The translations under genes were made by a program, and so were the position numbers. Below are positions 10,288-21,018 of a stretch of DNA of 64,000 nucleotides, one piece after another. The stretch covers positions 108,491 to 172,490 of the forward strand of contig VTPC01090613.1 of NCBI GenBank assembly GCA_011009095.1. The letters are read 5' to 3'. How positions within the stretch are numbered: the stretch's first letter is position 1; the number at the start of each line of letters is the position of its first letter. The notes beneath the pieces are model-generated. The model worked only from the letters and a program-made list of their open reading frames with translations, searched no databases and was not told the origin of the DNA. The stretch is from Ignelater luminosus (Eukaryota; Arthropoda; Insecta; Coleoptera; Elateridae).

Positions 10288-13200
10288 AATACAATAAAAA
10301 AAATAAGTATCTACGCACATATTAGATGATTGAGATCAGATCAAATTATCTAAATGTAGAGATTTAGTTTTGACTAAAAGCATACTAACATAGATATCGA
10401 TTGTAACAACCTTTTTGATAAAAATTGAAAGAGGACTTTTCAATTAGTCATTTAGAAAAATTTTAGTTGATGCTTAAAAGCTCAATTCAATAAATTTTTG
10501 GAACTCTAAGTCGTTTAGCATTGTCATTTGGATGCAATTCTAACCATGGATTTCTATCTGACTGTTTATAGGAAACTCCAAAATCTGCATAATAAAACTT
10601 TACTTTTGGCCAAGTTTAAGTTTTGTGATACTGCTCAGTTCTTAAAGATGAAGAAAAGATGTGTTCCGATTGGTAAACAGTTTTTGCCAACTCAAAATCA
10701 GATTCCAGATCTTTTTTCTTATCAGTTGGTTCAATATTCATGAACAAAATGTAAACAAATTTATGAAATTCTGGAAAATACTTTTGGCAGTCGATTTTCG
10801 TTACATTAACCAGACATTGCCATCTCCATTGAGACTGGTTTGGTTGCACTCAATAAATAGTACCTACTTAACGACATAGCTGTAATACCAAGCTAGTTAC
10901 TTCAGTTTCCAAGATGGGATTTCCGAGGACTGCAATGCAGTCGTGAAAACCAAGTTCAAACTGAAGTTGAAGCACAAGAATGGTTAGAAAGGTATTTAGA
11001 AGATAGAGTGCGAAGAATATTATAGACTGAAACAGCAGGAACGTATTGGCCAATTTTGATCAGACACACTGAACGGTTAATGGCATCTAACAAACTTTCA
11101 GTTCAAATGCATATCTTCATGTTACTTACCATTAAAATATCAAGCGTTTTCTTTTTCTACCACCACCAAATGTGCAAGAAAACTTATTTTTTATTTATAC
11201 CGACTGTTCTTCTTCTTCTTTAGGTATCCGGTTGCAGCATCCTCTACGTCTTGCGGCGTGACGAACGTCCATTGAATGGAAAGAAGGTAGACTATTGTCC
11301 CTTCTTTGGCTTCAACAATATTACTAGTGTTCTTGGTATAAATATTTTGACAGGGTGTCCCAGGTTGGCTGTTCCTGCAGAATATTTCAGTTATTAAAAA
11401 AGGTAGAGATCTCAAATTTCTAAAATCGACATGGTTATAAAGGATCTATAAAGTAACTGCTTTATTCCTACTAAATCATTTTCGGTTTCGACAGAAATGA
11501 CATCAGCAGTTTTAATCTTGAACGGAAATCCTGTATACTTTAGTAAGTTATTACCCCTTGGTTGCTGGTGATTTCAACAACGACAACAATATACTGATAC
11601 TGTTTACATAGCATCACATCGATTTATCTGATTATGCGTAAAGAAATCAAGTCAAGATCGTTTAGAGGTGGTCGCCCATCATGTTTAGAGTTTACTCGAA
11701 AAGCGTGTTATGCATGATTACAATCATCTCTGCATGCGAATTAGCTTAAAGCTGCTGCAGATTATTGCAGTTGGAGTTCTAAACAACAGGTAGTCCTCTT
11801 AAGCGTACACTATGTTCAAAAAAATCACGCACATATTCATTGAGTACTCTGCTGTAAATATCTTTTTGGGAAAATGCTGAACCCCGTCGATCTTGTTTTG
11901 TTTTACTGCGCATATCTTCTTTCTTTCACCATTAAACGACCTGTGATTCAACGATGATTTTGTCAAATGAAAATATCATATTTTCCCCATGAATTAGAAA
12001 GCCAGCATTTTACTGAACACGGAAGTATGTCATACATGGAGCAGAAAGGTGCACGTTTTTAATTTAAAAACATCGTTGACGTCATAGCTCATTCGTTTGT
12101 GATGGAGGGTGCTCTCTTTTTGGAGAGAAAAATAAATTGACGAGTTTTGGCGTTTTTTCGAAAAATTCTTGATAGAGGAATTAATTTATGCCTGACTTTC
12201 TGAACAGACTGCATAAATTCATATGTGTTTGACAAACCAATCAGGATTAAGAAAAACGGTCTACGAAATTTACAATGACTTCTCTAAAACTGCGCAACAA
12301 GACGCTTTGTATGGTTTTCAACAGATACATTCGATCTCAGGCCCAGGTCTTAAAATAAATAACTCAATCTACTACATTCAACGCTGCCGTAATTAATAAT
12401 AATGTGGGTCAGAGTAATGGCTCGAAACGGTAATAGTGAGATCATTTATAAATCACTTCTATTTCAAAAAAATTCTTTATTTTAAAACAGAAAAAGGATG
12501 CAAATGAAACCTTAAATATAAATATTAAAATTGAAATTTGATAAAATTCGAAAAAACAACAAACTAATTCATGTCTTAATTATCATAAGTTTTATTAGCT
12601 ATGTCAGTTTTTATGTTGTTGCCTTTCCTCAAAATAAAATTGCTAACCGCTACTGATATAAAATCGAGTGTATATCATCATCATCATCCAAAATATTCAG
12701 CAGTTTCAACAAAAACAAACTGATAAATGTTACCACTTGCCGGTAATATAAAATTATTTAAAAGTTGGTTTGAAAAATAAAAACAAAACGTGCAGCAGCG
12801 ACGCATCGAATCAAACATTCCATTTGGCGTGCACGGTAATAAAAAAACCATTCTGAATTAAATATTCATCGTGTTTTCTTTGATTTCTTTCAAACTATCT
12901 ATTGTTTAGATAATAAATCGTCATCGTAAAAGCAATAAAATGCTGTTCATGCAAGTTACATTTTGTATCGTTATTTAGGGTCTTTTTCAGCCATTCCGTA
13001 CATACGCGAATGGATAGGGTTGTGTTGTTGTGCCCAGTACGTAGAATTTAATTAGAGGAGGTTCTGAAAGTTCCTACTCAGGAAATTGTGATCAACTACT
13101 CCGAAAGACTCCTATAATTAGTTTTCTCTCCAACTTCTGTATTGATAAGTCAAGGGTCTATAACATTAAAACGGTAAATTTAGATCAAACCTTAGGAAAG

Positions 13201-14876
13201 TTACTGGTAGTTTTGCTGAATGGTTGATTTAGTACGTTTTAAAATTTTCTCTTGTTGAATTCAGAAGCTAAATTACTTTAGGTTATTTGAAAATCTTTTA
13301 ACGGAAAGGAAAGAATAGAAAATAAAATCTTATAAACAAGCTTGAATTTAATAATAATAATAAATAATTAACTAGCTAATATTTTTGAGAGCAACTGTAA
13401 TTTAAAATTCTTAAACATATTTTGATAGGTACGACTGTCATCCGCCATCCAACACATTGTTTTTTTTAAATTTTTACTAATTTACAAGGAAAAACAGAAT
13501 AACTTATGCACTGCTAAATTTTGAAGTTAATGAACCTTTTCAAAATACAAAATATACAGTTTCAGTTTAACAAATTAAAAGAATTTTGGGATGTGAAAAC
13601 AGTAGGCTACAAAAGCCTTGCTATTGTACTTATTTACAAGTCTCATCGGCTTTCTCAATTTCGGTTTTCCATTTTTAACTTTAACATATTTTTACTAACA
13701 AAGAAGTTGGAGACTGTGGAATGAATAAACGCACACCCTATATATCTCGATTTATTGCTGATCATAGCAATATAGTCTAAGCCAACCATCTATTCTATTT
13801 GCCTTGGGTGTCTGATTTTTACAAAAATAAATTGTGATCTATTTACTTTAAAGATATTTTCAACGATATTGATTTTTTAACACAGGATGATCAAAAAATG
13901 CAAACGCTAGGTTTTATTAGAATAGAATACCTTGTGACTTAAAAGAATAAACAACCATACAACAACTACTTTCATCTAACAGATTTTTGTTTATACATGC
14001 TGAATTCCTAAGCTTTATTTTTGATTGTAATTTTGGTTTTCATATATTTTGCTAAGATTGCATTGTATTTTTAAAAAAATTCTGTGAGATAACAATTCAC
14101 AGAAAGCAAATTCTAAAGAAGAAAAAAACGTTTGGCTAACTTACAAAGGCAGATCCTTAATACATTCATTACAATCTTTTATAGCTTTTTTTGCAAACAG
14201 GTTGGAGTAAATTATGGAGTGTTCTTAGAGTGACACCAAAATATCTTATTTTGGTAGTACAACGATGTCATATTCAGTAGTAAAAGAAAAATTGCAGTGT
14301 TGAGCGAAGAGAGGAAAGAATTATGGCAATCATGAAGTAGTTAAACAATGTAATATTGTTATCTCGGGTCAAAAACATAAGTCAAAAGGAGAATCAGTAC
14401 GAACATTCAGTAGACCAAAACCGCTATGGAAAATTTATTAAAATATGACAGAACAGTACCACACTCAAGAAATGATTGTGGTAATCTTCTCCATCTTTAT
14501 ATGGTGCATGCAATATGTGTTTTAGGAAAAGCAAATAGAAGATAAACAACGTCTAGGGGCAGACAGCAGTTAGTAATGTTGTCACTGGAAAAATTCCTGA
14601 ATTAGATACCGTAATTGGTTGAAGAGAAAAGGCTGGGACAGTCGCTGCCTGCTTCTGGACACCAGCAATGAAATATGAATCATTTTTCAGTTTTCTAATT
14701 ACATAGCATGAAGAGACGGTATCAATCTAGGAAGCAGAGAACTGAAGACGTACTGAGATCTTTCTACTGTTTATTACGAGACTTATTGGATGGCGAAGCC
14801 CGACTATTGCTTGTATTTAGTTTGCTTAAGAAGATTAAAGGAGGGAGAAGTCGACTTTCTGGTTGGTTTTTGAGTT
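10288..14876. other. AT-rich non-coding DNA, no gene recognised
   Basis: A long stretch with only short, unrecognised open frames. Small features are an unpaired MITE-like end at about 11350 (acagggtgtcccaggttgg), a short (TCA)n tract at 12673-12689, and a conserved-looking AT-rich block near 12780-12960 without a coding frame. No convincing splice-bounded exon was found. Confidence 0.5.
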
Positions 14877-14887
14877 AATCTATTTAA
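14877..14887. repeat. Target-site duplication, left copy (11 bp)
   Basis: The sequence aatctatttaa is repeated exactly at 17413-17423. The pair brackets the gag-only LINE and sets its boundaries. Confidence 0.85.
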
Positions 14888-14902
14888 TCAATCAAATCAA
14901 AG
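14888..14902 (-). repeat. LINE 3' tail, TTGAT-type simple repeat
   Basis: On the minus strand the element ends with tttgatttgattga next to the target duplication. Short simple-repeat tails at the 3' end are a known mark of target-primed reverse transcription in this group of LINEs. Confidence 0.7.
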
Positions 14903-15224
14903 TCAGTTTCCGCCGAAGACAGGAGGTCGTTCTAAGCTCTTTCGGGCTACTTCAGCCAAGGTGATTTTGAAGGTGTGTGGGACGCGACGTAGATTACGGT
15001 TGGCTCGCGCTTCATCCGGCACGGACGCTTCTCAGACGTTAATTGGCAGCAACTTTCGCGAACGCGGTAGCCCGAGGCCCGGATGGTGTTGGCTTGTGTT
15101 CGTTGATTGATGCAGCGGCGGCGGCGACTGTTGATGTTAGGTGCTGATGTTTGTTGCGATGTAAAAGAAATGAACAACGTGTATCGAAGAGCTGGAGCTG
15201 TATTCGAATTAAGAATAAGGATAG

Positions 15225-15412
15225 CCGATTGAATTATGGAAAAATTTATTAATTTAGATTTTGGGATTGAATTATGAATTTTAATTATAAATTGAAATTT
15301 TGATTTTGAAATTTTGTTTGAATTATGAATTTGAAATTATAATTGAAATTTTGAGTTCGTGATGTGAATTTAATTATGAATCTGTACTTGAAATTGAATT
15401 TAGAATAATAGG
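15225..15412 (-). repeat. Imperfect AT-rich tandem block inside the LINE 3' UTR
   Basis: Repeated variants of gaattatgaattt and aaattgaaattttga occur through about 190 bp, in marked contrast to the GC-rich DNA on both sides. I take it as part of the element's 3' UTR because both flanks look like the same LINE, but a separate insertion is possible. Confidence 0.6.
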
Positions 15413-15588
15413 GAGGTCGGCGACCCGTGGAAAATACTGCTCCGGCATTTGCCTTCACCACTCGGGAAAACCACGGAAAAACCCTAGTGAGAGCAGGCGG
15501 CCCGGGAGTGACCCGGACCTTCCGAATGCGGACGCAGCGCTGGAAACGCTAACTACACCGCTCGGTAATGCACTGGCGATGGCCAACT

Positions 15589-15599
15589 GGGGGGGGGGG
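15589..15599. repeat. G11 homopolymer at the ORF1 end
   Basis: An 11-base G run (C11 in the element's sense) lies close to where ORF1 ends and the 3' region begins. It may mark the deletion junction that removed ORF2, or just be slippage. Confidence 0.8.
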
Positions 15600-17227
15600 A
15601 TGTTCTAGATCTGGATGGAGGCCGGCTTCTCGACTTCTAAACTCTCTACGAAGCCATCACTTCCTTGACAAAAGAACCGATAGCAGTCAGCATGTCCATG
15701 AGACCGGAGGCCTCGCAGAGATGCCGACCGAGCGATTGCAGGGCCTTGAAGAGAGCGTCGAAGTCTAGACCGGATCGCCGGGCTGGTGCGGTTGGCGCGC
15801 GCTTCTCTCCGGGTGTGGGGTTGACAGCTGGACAGTCGGCTAATGGTGTTGGGCGACCCCGGTTTATGTCGGCTGTGGGCCACGCTCCCGGGGACCGCGC
15901 ATTGTCGGCGGATGCGCTCGTTACTCGGGGACACCGGGGGCACCCCTTCTAATTAGCCGGATGTGGGCCGCCAGAGTTGATACATGTGGCGGGTGTCTCG
16001 TGAGACTCCACGCAGTTCGCGATGTGGTGGGCTCCTGAGCACTTCACGCACTGAGGGGCCGCGGTACATCTCCTCTGGGCGCGACCGTAGCGTTGGCACC
16101 GATGACATTGGCTGGTCGACGACTTCTTGTGGGGGGATCTCGGCGGTGATCTTGAGGCCGAATAGCTCCTTGGCCCGGAAAATCTCTTGAGCCTCGGCGG
16201 TCCTGTCCAGGAGGACGAGGACCAGAGGCATCGGGATCCTATCCGGGTCTCGGTGCATCCGGTGGGCCGAGACGACGGGGAAACCTCTTCTTGCAAGTTC
16301 TTCTCTCACCTCTTCCGCGGTGATGGTTTCGGGAATCCCCCTGAGGACAGCCTTGATGGGCTTCTTGTTGGCCAGGAGGTACGTGTGGTAGGGGATCGTC
16401 TTCTTGTTGAGAAGCTTCCGGATTTCTTGGAAGTCCTGCACCGTCACCGGTTGGAGCACAATTCCGCCACGCAGGTTTTTAGCCTTTGTGACGATGAGTG
16501 TGAGTTCCCATCCATTGGTCCTTCGCGTGGAGGATTATGGGGGGCACCCTTGGAAGACACGTAACGGGGCCTCCGTGCAATACGGCGTCGCTCTCAGCTG
16601 CGAGAGCCGAGAAGCTATTAGCAGTGGAGGCCGGTTGCGGTTCTTCCACAGATGCTGGGCTTCGAGTTCTGGTGTGGCGGTGTCGTACTTCCCTGAAGCC
16701 GTCGTCTTGGGTTGGTGTAGCTTCTGAGCTGTGAACAGGGATGGGTGATTTCACGCGGCGGGTGATCGCTCCCTGGCTTCTTTGCTGTTCAACGGTGGGT
16801 GATGGTTCCATCTCAGGTGGCGGGGCTGGAGCCGGGGTTGGATGGACTATCGGTTCTTCGCGAGAGGCGGCCTCCCTTTCTCTCTGGCGTTTGTTCGGCT
16901 TCTTTTTGCGCCTTGATTTGCTTGGGACCTTCGTCTGGCCTACGGGGATGGGGGCGCGGGGCTTTTAGATTGGCGGCTAGTCTGGTGGTATAGGCCCATC
17001 GTAGCTTCGAGGCACGCAGGTGACAGGACCTTCATATCTAGGTAGGGGATAGCGGAGCGGCGATGCCTCCCTGGCTCTAGGTCGAGTAGCTCCTCCAGAC
17101 AAAGGATGTGGATGTAAACGCGTCGTAGCAACTCCAAGGTGTACTCGAGTCCCCATGTGTCGAGGGAATCGTGAATTTTCTGGACGCATTCCTCCCATGA
17201 AATCTCGGTGTTGTTGGTTGGCTGCAT
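15600..17227 (-). pseudogene. LINE ORF1 (gag-like) with degenerate zinc knuckles
   Basis: ORF1 proteins of this group bind element RNA in a particle. The ATG at 17227 opens a 95-codon piece (MQPTNNTEISWEECV...). After a frameshift near 16940-16980 comes a basic then proline-rich stretch. A second shift near 16460-16480 leads to the conserved core (about 16130-16420: IPYHTY, then LRGIP-TI--EEV--EL, then PMPLVLVLLDRT). A third shift at a C-run near 16133 leads to the zinc-knuckle region at about 15953-16125. Knuckle 1 is CHRCQRYGRAQRRC, in which the usual histidine is arginine. Knuckle 2, CVKCSGAHHIANC, keeps its pattern. Knuckle 3 has lost a cysteine (CINSGGPH). A helical C-terminal part (DALFKALQSLGRHL) follows a stop near 15950. 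The protein cannot be made intact. Confidence 0.78.
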
Positions 17228-17319
17228 GCTGTCTTCTTCTTCGTTCTTCTTGGGATATCTTTTATCAGAGTGTTAGATCAAGGATCTGTCTCTTTTATCG
17301 TATATAAGAACTCAGGTTA

Positions 17320-17341
17320 AATACCACCTATAGGTGGTATT
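17320..17341. repeat. Perfect 22-bp palindrome in the LINE 5' leader
   Basis: The arm aataccaccta is followed directly by its exact complement taggtggtatt. It lies about 70-90 bp from the element's 5' end and upstream of the gag ATG, where the internal promoter and RNA leader of such elements reside. Confidence 0.85.
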
Positions 17342-17412
17342 GTCGCTCTGTTTCTTTTCTCCATGAGCTGGTCTGGTACACGTCTGCTTCTTTCAAAGCT
17401 CGCCGTGAAGTG

Positions 17413-17423
17413 AATCTATTTAA
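17413..17423. repeat. Target-site duplication, right copy (11 bp)
   Basis: Exact match to 14877-14887, abutting the element's 5' end. Confidence 0.85.
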
Positions 17424-18236
17424 ACTATTTATGGTATTTATCTTTCAAATACATGTTCACACGCGTACACCCTGACTGAACATATCAGGGCGGCCCTGAC
17501 GAAGATTAATAAAGAGGCAATCTACATCACCTTTTACAATGCTTTAAGGAAGGTAAAAAGAGAAGCCTGAAACAGAAGCTTTTGATAGGATTGGGTTGCT
17601 AATCGGATGCTACGGTAACTACCGCTTTGTCACAGCAGCTATTAACTTCGAGACACCCACATGTGAGGCTTTTAGTACAGTCTTTAATAATATGTTGCTT
17701 CTATAATGTTCTAAGAGTTCAGCAAGTTAATCATGATAAATTTGAGGTCTAGGTAAACGAAATAGTGAACATTTCAGGGAACTTGCAACAGAGATCTGCA
17801 GCAAATTTGCGATCCGTCGGGTGTAGGTACTTTAAGCGAACTATTAAAGGGCGTTGCGCAAACTCATTGTACCCGGTTTACAAGCATAAAAATAAACTTG
17901 TTAAAAAATTTAAATGAAAAATGGCAAACTGAAGCATGAACGTTTTCTATCACCATCTGCCAAAGCTCACTATCACGATTCCTATTTAGTTCTGGGAGGG
18001 AAGTTTGCGTTAGGTTCGCTGTCCTGCTCTTCAAAGTGTACGTAGCTTTGATTGTAGGTCGTAGCAGGTCTCTCTCTTTAGTGTTGCATATAGCCGCATA
18101 GAGGGCACCGTTAACGAAACATCAAGAGTCAAGATCAATGTCAATATTTAGTTAACTTAAATCCAAAATTTTATCAAGATGAGGCAAATAAATTAGCTAC
18201 AGTAAATTTCTAAAGTTGACAAGTTGCCCCAAAAAA
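17424..18236. other. Spacer, no gene seen
   Basis: No recognisable coding or repeat signal. A 5' inverted repeat for the mariner relic downstream was sought here and not found. Confidence 0.5.
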
Positions 18237-19145
18237 ATGAAATTGAGTCGAGAAACTTTTCGCACAATAATTCTTTACAACCTTCGGAGAGGATTATCTC
18301 AACAACAATGTCTTGCCAAGTTGGTTTCTGATTTTGGTGATGAAGTACCACATCAATTGAAAATTTTCCAGTGGTACTGCGAATTTCAACGTGGACGCAC
18401 CAGTCTCAGCAACGATTCCAGGACACGTCAAGGACAGCAGTCAACCAGAAAAAAAAGCTCCTACATAATGAATTAGGTGTGAGAAAGTTAGTTTTCCGTT
18501 GGATCCCGCATCTTTTAACTGAAGAGTAAAAGACAGCTCGCTTTAACTGATCCGGTTCAACAAAGGAAGCTCAAAAAACGTTTATAGCATTGTGAGTGGT
18601 GACGAATCATAGATTTATTCCCATGAATCCGAAAATAAACGTGATTCCGTTGTTTGCGTGTTTCAAGATGAGGAGAATCCAACAAAAGCTATCCGTTCCT
18701 ATACTCTGTCGAAGAAGATGGTCGCAACATTCGTCTTGAAAGCAGGTTATGTAGCTACAAGTTTTTACAAGATCAAAGAACGGTTCATGCCGATTAGTAA
18801 ACAACCGTTTGTTTGTTAGAAGTAATCGTCGTGCTCCGAAAAATCAACCCAGAATGACGAATAATTCGCCACCAAGGCAATGCGAGTTCATCCACAGCTC
18901 GAAAGACAATTGAGTTTTTGGAGCAGTAAAACATCGAATTATTACCATCCTAGGTACAGTTGCAACGATTTCTTTACGTTCTCAAGGATCACGAATGGAC
19001 TGCGTGGTCGCCGGAAAAAACAGTTGATGCCTTCGAAAAGACAGTTTTGATTGGCCCAACTGAAGATTGGGATAACTGCTTTAACAATTGGCTTGAATGA
19101 ATTCCAAAGTGTATCAATCTTTGTAGAGAATACTTTGAAAACTAA
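18237..19145 (+). pseudogene. Decayed mariner transposase (mellifera/cecropia-type)
   Basis: This belongs to a different mariner subfamily from the intact copy. From the ATG at 18237 the N-terminal helix-turn-helix is readable (LSRETFRTIILYNLRRGLSQ, then FQWYCEFQRGRTSL). About 50 codons are missing before a frameshifted RWIPHLLTEE block near 18500. The first catalytic aspartate survives (GDES at about 18600), but the following tryptophan is a stop. A VFQDEENPTK block lies near 18670. The second aspartate is changed to glycine in the HDNASSHTARK region near 18880. The C-terminal W--CFN-W and K-IN-C-EYFE blocks run to the stop at 19145. Many stops and shifts show an old, dead copy. Terminal repeats were not identified. 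Confidence 0.82.
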
Positions 19146-19339
19146 TAAAGCACTTTAAGTCGATCTACTGTTTGTTTTGACTTTTGACTTTTAACTTGTA
19201 TAATATTTTAGGGTGTTGTTAATTGTCACTAGTGCTGAAAAAATCTGTCTTATTGTAGTGTTTTGACAGTAATACTTTTGTTGATTTGGTTACGTTACTG
19301 TATTTCTTAACGGTGAAAACACTGAAAATTTCCTAGCCT

Positions 19340-21018
19340 CGACGAGATCAATAACGAACTGCTAAAGTATGGAGGGGATAAATTAGCAGAGCAAAGACTT
19401 CTACAAAAACTATACGACAAAGGGAAGATACCAGAAGATTGAAAAATAAGCGTAACGATCCCGGTATATAAGAAGGGAGATAGGAAAAGCCTAGAGAACA
19501 TAACCTTACTGAGCTCAATGCTGAAACTTCTAACGAAATGAATATTAAAAGATATAGGAACATACATTAACAAGGTTTCAGGCGAAATCTCTCAACCACT
19601 GACGCAATTTTTATTCTCCGGCAAGTGATAGAAGAATCCTTTGAGTATTCCAAGCCTGCATTTCTTTGCTTTGTCGATTTCTCGAAAGCATTTGACCGAA
19701 TAAGATTGGAAGATGTTACAAAAATATTAGAAGAGCTCAAAGACAAGAATAAAAGTAAATGGAAAATTAACAGACGATATCAACGTAAGCATTGGGATAA
19801 GACAAAGAGATTTTCTCAGTCTAAGACTAATCAGTTTAGTCATGGATAAGATAATAAACGCGGTAAGACCAAAAAAGGATACACAATGGGACATCAAAGA
19901 ATAAATATTGTGTGCTACGCCGACGATGCCGTACCCATTGCTGAGACGGTAGACGATCTGCAACTCCTGTTACACTCAGTTTATAATAGCCGCCGAACAG
20001 TACAATATGGAAGAATCCAAAAGTAAAACAAAATTCATGACTTTAAGTAAGCAAACACTTCGTTGCAAACTAGAAATAAACAGTCATAATCGAACAAGCG
20101 ATGAACTTCAACTACATTGGAGTAGAAATAAGCAGCGACAGAAACCTACAAAAAGAAGTGAAAACACAAGTGACAAACGAATTAAGAATATTTGGCTATT
20201 TGAGAGACATCACTTGGAGAAATAGATACATGATAATAGGCAGCAAAAAAAGGATATACAGTGTGTCCAAGATAAGGATGCACAGCATGGAGATCTTGGA
20301 AACGGTAAAAGATACAGCATTGGTTAAATAGGATGAAAGTTGGCTATTTATAGGACCTTTTTGTTGGTGTTTGCAAAATTTAGATATTTTGAATAGTGTC
20401 AGAGATATTAAAAAAAAGTAGATTTCTCGATTTTCGATATTATTTTTTCTTTCCTGTATTTGATGAGATATCGGAAAACTAAAACCACTTTTCCATTGCC
20501 ACTTTTTGTTCTCTATTAAAATACACTAACAAAATTCCTGTACAACGTTTCGGTTTCGAGTAACCATCATCAACCTTATTTTTTTAAATAGGCGGAAAAA
20601 TAATTGAGAATTGTGCATCCTTATCTTGGACACACTGTATAAAACCATTGTGAGGTCGATAATCACCTACGCAGTCGAAACTCGAGCGAACACGAACAAG
20701 TCAAACCAAATAAGCAAAACCGTGAAGATGAAGATATTTAGGCAAATTGCAGGCAAAACATTACTGGACAGAATACCTAACGATGAAATAAGAGATTAGT
20801 GCAAAATTGAAGATATCCACAATTTTACCAAGAAAGGTCGGAAGGTCTGGAACGACCACGTCAGTAGAGCCGACGACAACAGACTGATTAAAATTGCTAG
20901 AGACCTAGAGCCGCTGACACCCCATGAGGACGAATCCGTTATAACAGGCTGGTGCCCAATAAAAGAAGAAGAAGAAGAGTTACGCAATCCAACATGGAAC
21001 AACCAAGTATTAGTGTAA
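19340..21018 (+). pseudogene. Decayed LINE reverse transcriptase, split by a MITE
   Basis: This is a non-LTR retrotransposon RT relic of a type common in insect genomes (possibly RTE-like; clade uncertain). Blocks in order are a DEINNELLKYGGDKLAEQ start near 19345, a TIPVYKKGDRKSLEN block near 19460, a TLLSSMLKLLTK block near 19510, and the first catalytic block at about 19650-19710 (CFVDFSKAFDRIRLED). The YADD block (CYADDAVPIAE) is at 19912-19945. NYIGVEISSDRNLQKEV lies near 20110. The frame then reaches RIY at 20258, where a MITE interrupts it, and resumes as KTIVRSIITYAVETRA from about 20640. The C-terminal part (FRQIAGKTLLDRI) ends near 21018. At least four frameshifts or stops occur besides the MITE. 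The 5' endonuclease is absent, so the copy is probably 5'-truncated. Confidence 0.85.
20259..20637. mobile_element. MITE with 26-bp perfect TIRs, nested in the LINE
   Basis: The element is 379 bp long and begins and ends with a perfect 26-bp inverted repeat (starts cagtgtgtccaagataagg). It is flanked by TA at 20257-20258 and 20638-20639. Removing it with one TA restores the LINE codons for R-I-Y-K-T, exactly the conserved motif of the family. This confirms both the boundaries and a TA duplication, as for Tc1/mariner-type elements. It has no coding frame, so it is non-autonomous. Confidence 0.93.

Larger units (their letters stand above)
14888..17412 (-). mobile_element. Jockey-like LINE carrying gag only, 2525 bp
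   Basis: The element is bounded by an exact 11-bp duplication (aatctatttaa). Read on the minus strand, it starts at 17412 with cacttcacggcgagctttg and has a 5' leader of about 185 bp. A decayed ORF1 follows (17227 to about 15600). The 3' region includes a GC-rich block, an AT-rich repetitive block and a final tttgatttgattga tail at 14888. The region between ORF1 and the 3' end has no endonuclease or reverse transcriptase, where an autonomous element would hold about 2.7 kb of ORF2. Its GC content is far above the surroundings. It was probably mobilised in trans by a full-length relative. Confidence 0.8.

Noticed and set aside
11345..11370. acagggtgtcccaggttgg as a MITE end
   Set aside because: No inverted partner within several kb, so no element can be bounded.
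15568..16993. Several long plus-strand frames (66-125 codons)
   Set aside because: They are opposite-strand shadows of the GC-rich LINE ORF1.
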